A DNA stretch of 64,000 nt from Symbiodinium natans (Eukaryota > Sar > Dinophyceae > Suessiales > Symbiodiniaceae), in contig CAJNDS010000879.1 of the NCBI GenBank assembly GCA_905221605.1, positions 657,559 to 721,558 on the forward strand, in the 5' to 3' direction. The stretch's first letter is position 1, and the number at the start of each line of letters is the position of its first letter. Positions 42,860 through 54,910 of the stretch are shown one piece after another. A program made the position numbers and the translations under genes. A model generated the notes under the pieces. That model was not told the origin of the DNA and did not search any database. It saw only the letters and a list, made by a program, of their open reading frames with translations.

Positions 42860-43895
42860 TTCCCAGGTTTTCGACGCCCCGGAATTTGAGTCCCACGATA
42901 TTTGCGAGGTTTTCTTGCGAGGTTGGGTTTCGACATCCCGGAATTCGAGTCCCACGCTATTTGCGAGGTTTTCGAGGAATTCGAGTCCCACGATATTTGC
43001 GATGGTTTCGACATCCCGGAATTCGAGTCCCACGATATTTGCGAGGTTCTCTTGTGAGGCTTTGGACGCACCGGAATTCAAGTCCCACGATATTTGCGAG
43101 GTTTTCGATGCCCCGGAATTCGAGTCCCACGATATTTGCGAGGTTTTCGAGGAATTCGAGTCCCACGATATTTGCCATGGTTTCGACATCCCGGAATTCG
43201 AGTCTCACGATACTTGCGAGGGTTTCGACATCCCGGAATTCGAGTCCCACGCTATTTGCGAGGTTTTCGAGGAATTCGAGTCCCACGATATTTGCGATGG
43301 TTTCGACATCCCGGAATTCGAGTCCCACGATATTTGCGAGGTTCTCTTGTGAGGCTTTGGACGCACCGGAATTCAAGTCCCACGATATTTGCGAGGTTTT
43401 CGATGCCCCGGAATTCGAGTCCCACGATATTTGCGAGGTTTTCGAGGAATTCGAGTCCCACGATATTTGCCATGGTTTCGACATCCCGGAATTCGAGTCC
43501 CACGATACTTGCGAGGGTTTCGACATCCCGGAATTCGAGTCCCACGCTATTTGCGAGGTTTTCGAGGAATTCGAGTCCCACGATATTTGCGATGGTTTCG
43601 ACATCCCGGAATTCGAGTCCCACGATATTTGCGAGGTTCTCTTGTGAGGCTTTGGACGCACCGGAATTCAAGTCCCACGATATTTGCGAGGTTTTCGATG
43701 CCCCGGAATTCGAGTCCCACGATATTTGCGAGGTTTTCGAGGAATTCGAGTCCCACGATATTTGCCATGGTTTCGACATCCCGGAATTCGAGTCCCACGA
43801 TACTTGCGAGGGTTTCGACATCCCGGAATTCGAGTCCCACGATATTTGCGAGGTTTTCGAGGAATTCGAGTCCCACGATATTTGCGAGGTTTTCA
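42860..43895. repeat. Satellite A: ~42/33-nt monomers in a 295-bp higher-order repeat
   Basis: Monomers centre on GAATTCGAGTCCCACGATAT followed by TTGCGAGGTTTTCGA and come in 42-nt and 33-nt versions. A larger unit containing the unique phrase CTTGTGAGGCTTTGGACGCA recurs at 43051, 43346 and 43641, exactly 295 bp apart. Monomer lengths are multiples of three and lack stops, so several frames are open on both strands; the 295-bp unit is not a multiple of three, so no frame keeps one protein repeat throughout. I treat it as non-coding satellite. Confidence 0.9.
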
Positions 43896-43934
43896 ACGAG
43901 AAAGGACAAAAACATCCCCGTGTCTTCACGCGCG

Positions 43935-44105
43935 GGGAAGTCCGTTACCATGTTATTTGCGGTGTTTTCAAGCGCCCAAATGTCCGTTACCATGCTATTT
44001 GCCGTGTTTTCATGCACCCAGATGTCCGTTACCATGCTATTTGCGGTGTTTTCAAGCGCCCAGATGTCCGTTACCATGCGATTTGCGGTGTTTTCATGCG
44101 CCCAG
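43935..44105. repeat. Satellite B: four 42-nt units related to satellite A
   Basis: Four consecutive 42-nt units begin GTCCGTTACCATG and continue with an ATTTGCGGTGTTTTCA core. The period and the ATTTGCG-GTTTTC core match satellite A, so B is probably a diverged branch of the same monomer. Confidence 0.85.
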
Positions 44106-44490
44106 GGCGTCCGCGGCGTACTACGTCTTTACTACAAAAAGTCGACTTTCAAGCCACGGAAGCTCCGCGTGTCCGCGGCGTACTATGTGTGTACTACAAA
44201 AGACGACTTTCCAGCCACGGAAGCTCCGGGGGCGTCCGTGTGTACTACAAAACTCGACTTTCCAGCCACGGAAGCTCCGGGTGTCCCGGGCGTACTACGT
44301 CTGTACTACAAAAGTCGACTTTCCAGCCACGGAAGCTCCGGGTGTCCGCGGCGTACTACGTCTGTACTACAAAAATCGACTTTCCAGCCACGGAAGCTCC
44401 GGGGGCGTCCGTGGCGTACTACATTTGTACGACAAAACTCGATTTTCCAGCCACGGAAGTCCCCGGCGTACTACGTCTGTACTACACAAG
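44106..44490. repeat. Satellite C: ~50-62-nt units
   Basis: About seven units carry GGCGTACTACGTCTGTACTA followed by CAAAAGTCGACTTTCCAGCC and ACGGAAGCTCCGGG, with length variation at the GTCCGCGG/GGGGCGTCC junction. Open reading frames through it are by-products of composition. Confidence 0.85.
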
Positions 44491-44499
44491 TCGAAAAAA

Positions 44500-45002
44500 A
44501 CACGCAACAACACTACGGTTTTAGCACCGCGACCACGCGAAAACCCGCAGAGGGGTTACGTTTGCATGTCAAGAAACGCAAAAACACGACGGTTTTGGCA
44601 CCGCGCCAACGCCGAAATCCGCAGAGGGGTTACGTTTGTATGTCAGGAAACGCAAAAACACGACGGTTTTGGCACCGCGCCAACGCCGAAACCCGCAGAG
44701 GGTGTCCGCGCGCGCGAAAAAAAGTACCAAACACGACGGTTTTAGCACCGCGACCCGGCGATCAGCCGCAGAGGGTTGTCCGCGCAAATCAAGAAACGTA
44801 AAAAAACGACGGTTTTAGCACCGCGACCACAATGAAACCCGCAGAGGGTTGTCCGCGCACAGAAAGAAACGTAAAAAAAACGATGGTTTTAGCGCCGCGA
44901 CCACGCCGAAACCCGCAGAGGGTTGTCCGCGCAAATCAAGAAACGTAAAAAAACGACGGTTTTGGCACCGCGACTACGCCGAAACCCGCAGAGGGTTGCA
45001 AT
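44500..45002. repeat. Satellite D: ~67-78-nt units
   Basis: About seven units share ACGACGGTTTTGGCACCGCG (or TTTTAGCACC), then AACGCCGAAACCCGCAGAGG, then GTTGTCCGCGC or GTTACGTTTG and an AAGAAACGCAAAAA stretch. It ends with AGAGGGTTGCAATCCCGATT. Confidence 0.85.
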
Positions 45003-45145
45003 CCCGATTGGCGATGTCAACCCAGCCCGCCGCCTTAGAAAGAGTAATTTTAATTAGAAGAGTAATTTTAATTTAGAAATCTAGGACTGGGTACGAAGGT
45101 CTACTAAATTCTACGTAAATCTCGCACTTTCTATTCACTTCAACT

Positions 45146-45508
45146 TCACTCTATGCAATTCACTCTATGCACTTCACTCTATGCAATTCACTCTATGCAA
45201 TTCACTCTATGCACTTCACTCTATGCACTTCACTCTATGCACTTGACTCTATGCACTTCACTCTATGCACTTGAATCTATGCACTTCACTCTATGCACTT
45301 GACTCTATGCACTTCACTCTATGCACTTGACTCTATGCACTTGACTCTATGCACTTCACTCTATGCACTTCACACTATGCACTTGACTCTATGCACTTCA
45401 CACTATGCACTTCCCTCTATGCACTTCACTCTACGCGCTTCACTCTATGCACTTCACTCTATGCACTTAACTCTATGCACTTGACTCTATGTACTTCACT
45501 CTATGTTG
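45146..45508. repeat. 14-nt minisatellite (CTCTATGCACTTCA)n
   Basis: Roughly 25 copies of a 14-nt unit with variants GCAATT, TTGA, TTAA and ACAC. In one frame it reads as a Leu/Ser/Tyr/His-rich peptide, an artefact of the repeat. Confidence 0.95.
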
Positions 45509-45562
45509 TTGGGTCAGAGGGCTCCGCACGGAAGAACCCTTCGCGATGCTTTCGGGAAAAAA

Positions 45563-45915
45563 CATAAGAAGAAGAAGAAGATAATAATAAGAACGAAAAA
45601 GAAGAAAAAGAATAAGAAGAAAAGAAATAATAAGAAAAAGAAGAAGAATAAGAGAAAGAAGAAGAAACAGAAGAATAAGAAAAGAAAGACGAAAGAGAAG
45701 AAGAAGAAAATAAAAGACAGAAGAATTACAAGAAGAAAGGGTAAAGGAAGAAAAAGAAGAAGAGAAAGAATAATAAGAAGAATACAGAAAAGAAGAAGAA
45801 ACAGAAGAAGAAAATATAGAAGAATGAAAAGAAGAAGAAAAGAAAGACGAAAAGGAATAATAAGAAAAAAATGCAGAAGCATAAGAAGAAGGAAAAGAAA
45901 TATGAAGAAAAAGAG
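45563..45915. repeat. 350-bp polypurine (AAG/AAT-rich) tract
   Basis: The plus strand is almost pure purine with scattered T and C: degenerate AAG, AATAAG and AAGAAA. It encodes Lys/Arg-rich peptide forward and Phe/Leu/Ser-rich peptide in reverse; neither is credible as a gene. It is a candidate triplex-forming tract. Confidence 0.9.
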
Positions 45916-46014
45916 CGGGGGTTTGGGCATGGCTGGCACAGGAACCCTTCGAGATTTCACAAACGCCGACAGCAGGGTCGGCGGACAAAGTGCACTGCCT
46001 CTCTACTTGCCTAA

Positions 46015-46440
46015 GACCTGTGGCAAGCTAGGATATATCATCCATCACGAGCGTTCCGCCGGACGTCGGGTTAGCAGTTCCTCGTCGCAGCAAGGACCTG
46101 TGCTGGCATTGCTGCCCTGCATAGCAGAATGGAATGCGCTGCTGCTCTGTTTCCCCGAATCTGTGACCAGGATATGCTGTCCATCACGAACGCTCTGGCG
46201 GACGGCGGATAAGCGTTTCATCGTCTCAGCCAGGACCTACTCATGATTGACACTGCTGCATGAGTTTGAGTCGCAGCTCCGTCCTTTTCTTTCAGCACCT
46301 GTTCCCCAGATCTGTGACAAGCCAGGAAACGGTGTCCATCACGAACGCTCGGTCGGACGTCGGGAAAGCATCGCATCATCGCAGCCAGGACTTGCTTTTC
46401 AGCTGGAAATCCTGCATGACAGAGCTGATGACACATGATG
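46015..46440. repeat. Three diverged tandem copies of a ~140-155-bp unit
   Basis: The phrase GTCCATCACGAACGCTC (first copy ATCCATCACGAGCGTTC) recurs at about 46038, 46178 and 46333. Each copy is followed by GGCGGACG-TCGG, then TCGTCGCAGCCAGGACCT-like sequence, and preceded by ATCTGTGACCAG-like sequence. Divergence is high. No coding signal. Confidence 0.7.
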
Positions 46441-47319
46441 ATGGCGGATAGCAGTAATGTGGGGCCCTGTGGTGGAGGGTGGGGTATCAGAGGATGAGGA
46501 AAACGCTTGCTTCAGGGCAGGGCCGGCGCAGCAACTCTTCTAGGCTTTTGCACAGCTTTGTCCTTGTTTTGTGTGCAGGAATGCAGTCTTCGTCCCCGAA
46601 GGCATTTTTATACAAGGCCGGAGGGGCAGCATCAGCCATGGCCATGCATTGACAATGTTGAGCACGTCGACTTTGAGCCAAAGCACTTCAGAGGCGCGTC
46701 CAACCAGGAGCCAAACACTTCTTGCAGGCCTCTTCTGGTCATATGCTGATGCGGAACGATGGTCTTGTGGCTGTCGCGGCATCTCAACTTCGTTGGGATA
46801 TGGGTTTAACCCGGCCTTCTTCAATGAGAGAAGTTTTCGGATTCACACCACTCTATTTCAGAATCTTGAGGCTTTCCAGGAAGCAGGTAGATAACCAGGC
46901 AGGAAGGACCGAAGAAAGGCAGGCGAGCAGGGCAAGCAACGAACGAAGGAGCCAGGGAATGCAGGAAAGGAACGGAAAGGAACGAAAGTTAGGGCCGGTT
47001 TAAACCCTGAAAACGTTCAAGATCCCTCGATGCAGCCCTAACCCGGAAAAAATCTTCGCGCAACCCTGAAACCTGAAATCGATGCGTAAGTAGCTGCACC
47101 ATCATACAAGCAATGCTTTGGGAGGCCGCCCCGCCTCCCACCCCCAGTCCCCCCAGCCTTTTTGAAGCCGGGAAGCTGGTTTTTAAGAACATGATGCGAA
47201 TAGCCTGTACATCCTTCCATTCCAAACCCGTCATACGAGCATTCTGTTCGCAGATGGGGCTGTGGGGTGGGGGGTTTGCGAAATAGTTCTTTGGATCCTT
47301 AACCAGTTTTGTTGTTGAT

Positions 47320-47334
47320 CCGTTTTGGCTCAAG
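47320..47334 (+). other. Possible relic of the dinoflagellate spliced leader
   Basis: CCGTTTTGGCTCAAG matches the 3' fifteen bases of the dinoflagellate spliced leader (CCATTTTGGCTCAAG) at 14 positions, with a perfect run of 12. The six bases further 5' do not match well. Dinoflagellate genomes keep such relics where trans-spliced mRNAs were reverse-transcribed and reinserted. No clear retrogene follows. Confidence 0.5.
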
Positions 47335-48999
47335 AAAAGAAGGCAGTTTTGATCCTAAACAAGATTTTCTCTGATCTTTCTTGTGAGATTCCACGAACAA
47401 CTTGTAGGTCTCCTTAGGTTAGGTTGTTTCGTTCTTTGGGCACGGAGGTTTGTCGAGAACTATCGCATGTACCAAGGGGCGAAGCGGCGTTCTGCTATTA
47501 AAACTAGTGTGCCAACTCGAGTTCTTGCCTTGCATCTCAGGAGCTTGTCAGTATCCTGGAGTCGTGTGAGGATGTGCGTGACCTTCGAGCCTCCGTGGCA
47601 TAGAGAGTGATGTCAAAACAGGAGTTTTTCCGAGTTGTTCAGACACAGAGAGGTGCAAGTTCGCATGCAATCGTCGTCTCGCTGATTCCCTCGAGGTGGA
47701 TTGCGTGAGATTCTGCTTCGCCAGCTGCCAGAAGACATCATGCTGCCTGCACCATCCCCAGTGGTGGACTTCCCAATCATCGTGGAGACTTTGCTTCAAC
47801 ATGTAGAGGCGATGCAGGGGTATATGCATCTGGCATATCTCACTTCCATGGCCATGGAAGAAAGAGCAGGGTTTGCTCAGGAAAGCACGTAATGGGAAGC
47901 CCGAGGCCGACCACACAGCAAACTCGCCCGCACTACAGGATTCAATCACGAACCGCTGTGCTTTCAACGGATCTGATCTCACAGGTATGGCAAAGTTTGG
48001 TCCATGTTTGGTGGTCCAGGCCTGGTAAGTCAGTAGGAAGACGGCACGTGACAATTCTTTGGTGCCAACACGGCACCTCGGATGAAGCAGGAATGACATG
48101 GAGTCTAAGTTTGTACAGTTACGCTGCCGAAATCAGCCGAACCTCAACGGTATCGCCTTGTTCGGATATAGCCAAATCGATGGTGAAGGTTTTGTGGTGG
48201 TGACAGAAGGTTGCGCTCAGCTCCATTGCCGCTAGCAGCTGCTGTGCACGATGTTGAGGTTGTGCTGTGGCCGTAGGAACTTCAGCACTACCCCTTCCAA
48301 GCCGCTCAAAGCTTTCCGCTGTGGCCATTGCACGATTTAACTCCGAATGGAGCGCGGAATGGTCTCAAGCTTGGCAAAGCTGTGTGTCCAGCAAAGCAGA
48401 ACGGACACTCCTGGGCTTGCTTGACGCAGTCGCAAGCTTTTCCCACAACCGAAAGCCAGTTGTGGTGACCTTCAGAGAAGGATGTCAACAGTACGACGTG
48501 TCTGCCCTGCCCTGGGTCTGATTGCTAGAGGCATGTCTACCTGTCTTCTGTCTTGTTTGCGGTTGCATCAGGCCCAGCAATAAGCCCCTAGAGTTGCCCT
48601 AGTCACGCCGTGGTTGTGCTTGGCTGGAGTTCACATCTTCGCCATGGCTTCCACGGAGCCTGTGAAGCAAATGAGTAAGCGGGCTGGCCAGTTCCTCTTT
48701 TGCGTGCGAGCTCTGATTTACCTCGAAGTAAGGAAATCAAGATCCAATGGTGTGGAGGCTGAGGCTATGGCAAGCATGCCAAGGTGACGAATGGCCAAAG
48801 ACATGCCAAGATGTGTTGACAGTGCCTGCCTTTGCCTCATTGAGACCTACTGTCTCTCTCAGGCAACTGAGGAGTTGATCCTGAGCTGGTTTCCCAAGGG
48901 CCACGCCTTTGCAAAGGGGCAGTTTAATTTTGTAATTTGCTTGGACCGTGGCCCAATATTGACTGCCGGCAATGGTCCGGCACGGCCTGTAAATGCACG

Positions 49000-49078
49000 T
49001 ATATATATATATATGTATATGTATATATATGTATGTATATATATATATATGTATGTATATATACATATATACACATAC
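49000..49078. repeat. (TATG/TA)n AT microsatellite
   Basis: Alternating TA and GTATAT units, self-complementary in part; it can extrude a cruciform. Confidence 0.9.
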
Positions 49079-49534
49079 TTTTTCATTGATTTTGGAGTAC
49101 AGCACTTGCTGCCGGGGACGGTGGAGGTGTTGCATCCTTTTGGTGGTGTACCGGAATGGAAGGGGTCTACACACCTGTATTCCGCATCATGTTGCTTTGC
49201 ACATCCAAGGCGTGAATATCGTGCAGGCAAAGGATCCGGGAACCACCGGCAACTTCGAGATCACAGAAACCTGCATGCACGAAGATCAGCGCTGCTTGCA
49301 ATTCCTTTCCTCAAGAGTTCCTCTTGGCAACATGTGGCTACAAGAACCTCAATCCACAGGTCAACGGGAAGTTGGTCCATTCCAAGAAGACACAGCAGCA
49401 GGGCTTCTTCGAGTCGGCTCCTAAGGTGCGGCAGTGGGACATGGGCACTGAAGAATGAAGGAGATACAAAAAGGGACACAGGTGCTACGAAAGTAAACGG
49501 AGGTTGCAGAAGGCTTCACAGGAGGTTTAGGTGC

Positions 49535-49905
49535 TAGTGCTTAGGGTGGTTTAGGGTTTATAGGGTTTAAGTTAAGGGGCTAAAGTGTGGTTTAGGGTTT
49601 GAGGTGAACCCTGGCCCTTACTGGGCTCCCAGCTCATGAGACGTGTGGCCGGCGACAGAGATCGACCATCTGGCCCCGAAAAACCTAACCCAATGCCTTC
49701 TAAGCTCTAAGAACTGTCCTTTAATCTTGACTGAGACCATTCATTAGTACCAACAAGACCCTTGACCCAGACATGCTTTAAGCCCAGACCTTGCGGGGCA
49801 TGGGCCGTGTTGACACAGAAAAACTAAAAAAATACCCGAAAGGCACGCCCAGTTAGGGTGTAGGGTCTAGTTTAGGGTCTGAAGGGTCTAGGGTGGAAGG
49901 CCTCG
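49535..49905. repeat. Degenerate TTTAGGG-type words
   Basis: Clusters of GGTTTAGGG, TATAGGG, TCTAGGG and GTGTAGGG at 49535-49605 and 49853-49895. They look like a decayed interstitial telomere array, in opposite orientation to the intact array at 1046-1212. Confidence 0.6.
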
Positions 49906-51838
49906 CTGTTAGGGGATCTTGAAGGGTAGTCTTTGTCCTTGCAGAGTTCTGAGGGCTGAGGTTTGGGGTGAAGGGCAGGCTGAACTTGACATTGATTAAT
50001 CCCTGCGCTATTATATTATGACCCCCCCCCCACCCCCTGATATGAAATATCCCCCCCCCCCATATACTACAATATAACTATAACGGGGGGTATCTAATAT
50101 TGGGTGGTAGGAGGGGGTTCAATTGTAAACGCTTGCGCGCGCCGCCTCGGCAGCGTGGGGGGGGTGGGGGAAGGGTTGGGTTTGGGGGAAGGAGGGATCG
50201 GGCTGATCCGGGTCTGCTTGCTCCAGACGCTTCTCGGCAGGAAGCCGAGGCGAATATTAGGGGGAGAGGATGATAGACATTGTAGCAGGAACGACAAGAA
50301 GAGGTAAAAGCCGAGATTGCCAAGGAAGTCGAGGCTGGTTTCATACGCTTCGGATTTCCACTTCACATGATGCACGCTTGCGCATGTGCCGCTGTGATGT
50401 GGGAGGCTCTCGGAGAAGCTGCACCGGCCTCAACCGGTGACATCACAGCGCCGCAGCTGAGAACAGAAAACAGCAATTTCAGAGTGCTTGCAGACTGCAC
50501 AATCGGCGCCGATCTGCGATTGGCAGTCAGCATGACACTTTTCTCAGCTCTAAGCTTAATTACATTCTGGGCTAGCTGGCTGGTAGCCAAGGGTGGCAAG
50601 GTTCAACCTGGAGGAGGCTGCCAAATCCAGTAGACGATTGGAGATGCGGTTACAGAGATCTCTGGCACTGTCTCCCGCACGAGAGTGGGCCAATTGAAAG
50701 GGGGCCTGTCCGGGCAATGCTGTAGCTCAGTCCGTGAATGATGCAAGCTGCTGCAAGACAAAGCAGCAAAATGCTGACAACGGGCAGCGGCAGCATGCGG
50801 CAGCAACGTGCAGGTGATTTCATGTGTTTCCAGACACATTTTCGGCGGCTTGTTTGGAGCCTGCAGAAAAGTAGCAAGCGCGGAGTGGAAGCGACTGTGC
50901 TGCCCATCGCAAGCAAATGCACTGTTCGGCACGAAGAAGTCGCAAGATGCAGTGCGTGGCGGGGCTATGGTCCGTGTTTGTGTTTGTGGTGCTTTGATGG
51001 CTCCTCTCACTACACAGTCCTATGAAGTATTTTGCAGTGTCTACAGGCGCTAACCGCGACATACCGCGACCGGCTCGAGCTTCCACTCCACCTAAACGTA
51101 CAACATGTAGCGTGATAGGGGTCTTGGTGTTGAGACGCAGGCCTCCCTTAGCAATCATTTTTGGTGCTACTTCGGCCGTCAATTGTTTCATCAGGCAGCA
51201 ATAACCTTCACATCTCCGAACTCGAAAGCCGCACCGGCTTACGCGTCATGGCTCGCTCGCCACAAGGACACAAGCTGGACCTCCAGGCACCTTCACCATA
51301 GTCCCATTGTGAGCCCGCCCTGAGTTTACAGTTACCTCAGCACAATTCATTCTCAGATCGTGGCAAAGGCACATAAAGGGCACTATTGAGGGTGGTTCAT
51401 GTGTGGCTTGCAGATGCCACAGCGGCAGGTGCAAATGCATCGGCAAGCAGCAGAGTCTGCAGAAATATTGGCCCTCTCACGTTGTCTACTGTCGGACGAT
51501 GCGCAGCCGGAGTCGCTGGGGACCAGATATGATTTCCTGCGAGCGTTGTTGGATTGGCTGTCGAGTCGGGCGTGCCAACTACATACCCCTGGTGCTGGGG
51601 TAAGAAAAGTTTTAGGCAATGGTAAAGTCTCGATCGAGGGATGCGAACAGCTAACATCAGCTTCGCAACTCCGTGTTGTTGTTTTCGTGGATGCAAGGCG
51701 ATGGTCGGATGGAGCAACGTGGCTTGGCCTCGTCCGAAAGGAACTTGTGGAGCCCTGACTCTGACTTGAGAGGGATCGGCGCAGTTTCGAGATCCACGTA
51801 TCCTGAAGTACTGAAGTGAATTTCGTTGCTCATGAGAG

Positions 51839-54800
51839 CCTGTATGGAACGAGGAGCTGGACGACCGCTTGACACGCCAACTGCAGCGCATCCAAAGCCA
51901 GAGCGATCGGGTCATGGAGGTTGTGGTAACCTCCCTTGTGACTCAGCTGGTAACCACTGGTCTGATGCCCATCGTGCAAGGTGCAGAGTGTCATTGGTTG
52001 ACCGATACCGTCCCTCATCATCAGCTGAGGAGGAGAAAGTGGCACGCGTGATATCTACCCAGCTCCTTGGTGAGGGGTTGTGCCATGCTGGTCCTGCAAA
52101 TCGAAACTGGTGCAAGGACTCACACATACTCACACTGTTTGCCGCTGGCCACCAACTCACCAACTCGAGGCCGACGATGGAGTGGCGCTTGGCTGAGCTA
52201 TCCGCGAGCGTCAAGGGCCTACAGGAGCAACTGGAGACCCAGGCGAGGCTCGCACGGGCTCCAAGATCACAACGGAATCCGCTTTGCTGTTCTGAGTCGT
52301 ATTCACTTTCTTTAGTGCCTTTTAGTGCCGGCAGGCCTGTCGGACAGATGCTGCCGAGGCGCGGCTGCAGAGGCCGGGATTTCTGCGTAAACGGAACAAC
52401 TTGAGATGTTGCTGAGCGAGGCCGGGCATGCGATAAGTTCGTGCTTTCGCTTGCCCTGATGCAACGCCTCCCACCAGGTGGAAAGCCAGCCTGGAAACGG
52501 AGATGAAGAACCTGGCGGCTGCAGCCGCCCTTCTGCATGCTGGGGCAATGTAGTCAGAGTGTCGAACAGAGTTTTGGATAAGTTGGATAAGCTGCGTGGA
52601 TTACTCGAAGAAATCGTCCACAAGTAGTTTTGGTTGTAGTGTTCCCGGAAGGAGGCGCCGGCACCACCAGCTCCCCCCACACCTCACAATGGACTGGCTG
52701 CTTGGCAGAAGGCGTTGTTAACCCCGAATGGGTCTGAAGAGTCTTTGCCAACAGATGCGGAGGAGAGGTCGGGAAGGGAGGGCCTTCAACACCTCAATGC
52801 AGCCTGGGCTTTGCACCTGGAACCTTCAATCCCACCCTGAATCGTAGACTCCACTCAGCTGAACGTTTGGCAGATCGGCCGGGCCCACACGATCTCTGAT
52901 GTCACTCCACCGAACTATCTCAAGATTGAAGTGTCGGGCGCGTGTCGTGCGTATGGCCGCTTTCCATCATTATGCCTCTTGCTGCGGTTTTTCGTCGTTG
53001 CTGCTCAGGATGCGGAATCTTGCCGCACAGCTGTTGTTGCTGAACTTCGCGGGCACGCGGCCGCAGGCTGCACTGCAAGCAGTTTACTCATCAGTTACTC
53101 CTGGGAAGCTCGGAAAGCGTTGCCACAACTGTTGCTTGCCGGCCCAGGGTCCAAACCTCAGCGGCAGGCCTGCCTATCACTGTTTCCGTTGAATGTTGAA
53201 TGGCCGATCGCATTCTGTAGCTATGCTCCTTTTTCTCAGCACGGGTAGTGGCATCATGACCTCAGTGTGCTTCAGGTTTTTTGTCACACTGCCACAAGTG
53301 AGTCGGGACATTTGGGGACTCTGCACTGTTCACAAATGGTATATAAGCAGGTAGAGGCGCCAGAGGCGGGCATAAAAGATCTTGGCCTGGACGATGTGGC
53401 CGCCGTTGCCACTCGTGTCTTCGGTTACTCGGAGGCACCAGAGTGCCATTTGCAATGTGATGGAGACCGGATGCGCATGCCGCGAACGCCGGGAGAATTT
53501 TGCCATATCTTTGGCAGCATGGAAACAAGAGGACTACTGTACTTGAGGAATGTATCCGAGTGTGTTGCCTAGGAGCAGAGACAGCTGCCCTCAAGACTCG
53601 CCTGGCGGAGCAGCAGGAAGCCCTGAGGCTTCGAAGAGGGGTCGGGGCAGGAGTCAGGAGGGCAGAATGACTTCTGGCATCTGACCAGGTCTGAGCTCTT
53701 GGCACTAGCTGGCCGACCGCAGGCACAGAAGGGCCGCACAGAGAGACCTCACAGAAGTTCTGGAGCGTGGTACTCCGCCATGCCGTCATCAACCGCCTTG
53801 TTCTCTAGTATTTTTGTTTGTTCTTGAGAGAGGTTGAATTACTGACAGCTGACCCTTCAGTAAGCTTTGAACACTCAGCTAGCTCCCTGAATGGCCTTAA
53901 GAATTGTTGCGATGGAGAGGTCAACCGCAAGCAGCTGAACCACCATGTGAAACACCATCGGGGTGAGCATGCGCAAAAGGCGAAGGAGACACTGCGCCAT
54001 CACATCGAGATGAGCAGCACAGCACAACTTCACTTCACTTCATGGGCCTCTTGCGTAGCCAGTCCGACGAGTCCGACTATCTACGCGTCGAGTCTAGCAA
54101 GGATCTCTGCATTGCAGGCAGTCAGCTATTGGACTGAAGATTGTCATTATCAGCACTGCTACGTGCCTCACGGACGCGCTGGCCTAAGAGTGGCTACCCC
54201 CGCATGGGGACCACCTCAAAAGGCACCCCGACCCCATAGTGATCGACTACTCCATTGACTGTCAGACTGGCGTCGCCAGTCCCCTAAGCCAACCCTCTCA
54301 TGACTCCACTGCGAGGCGTGGACCCGAAAGTTGGCCCTGCGCCCAGAGCCTCCAAACAGAAGTGGACGAAGCCCGGTCTGATGAAGAGGACTGTGCGGCT
54401 GCAAGGCTAGGACCAGAACGAACTTGCCGCCCTTCTTCGCCTTGAGCGGGGTAAGTGTGGACCAAGAAGGGGGCACCTTCGAAAGCGAACCCCAGTACTG
54501 AGACCGGAAAGACCGAGTCGGCCAACTCATTACGATCCGGGATAGGACCCAGGGTCGTTGATTTGCTTTCAAGTCACCTCTAGTAACCTGGAGTAGCCCA
54601 TGGCGTCAGAAATTTCCACTCGAAAATGCACGATACTTGAGATGTCATAGAAGTATCACAGGGTTTCACGAGCTACGGGCCAATACGGGCTCAACCGTGT
54701 TGGAGATCGTACTGGGCACCAACCAAACGACTTGTAACCTTGGGGCGCCATGCAGTGCGGGGCTGGCTCGAAGAAGAGGACGGTCTTGTTTGTGGGGATG

Positions 54801-54878
54801 GGCCTGGGGTTGACTGACACACCGACCGGGTCGATTGCGACTGGGCAGGTCGACTTTGAGCCCCACACAGTACCCGCG

Positions 54879-54910
<32 letters not shown>

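Larger units (their letters stand above)
46441..51800. other. Mostly unassigned; SL-like relic, TA microsatellite, degenerate telomere words
   Basis: No gene could be assembled. Weak candidates: an open segment at 48300-48521 (FNSEWSAEWSQAWQSCVSS) and an 88-codon plus-strand frame at 50367-50633 with one hydrophobic helix (LRLAVSMTLFSALSLITFWA). Long C- and G-runs lie at 50022-50035, 50051-50062 and 50156-50165. A possible helical exon lies at about 51415-51500 (MPQRQVQMHRQAAESAEILA), perhaps the beginning of the coiled-coil gene. Confidence 0.4.

Noticed and set aside
42860-44105. CRISPR-like array
   Set aside because: Repeats of 33-42 nt recur, but there are no unique spacers, monomers vary, and the setting is eukaryotic. 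It is a satellite.
42579-44801. Long plus- and minus-strand ORFs (up to 476 codons) across the satellites
   Set aside because: Several frames are open at once on both strands because the monomers are multiples of three and lack stops; the 295-bp unit shifts frame between copies.
45503-46246. Lys/Arg-rich 247-codon ORF and its Phe/Ser-rich complement
   Set aside because: Both are translations of a polypurine tract.
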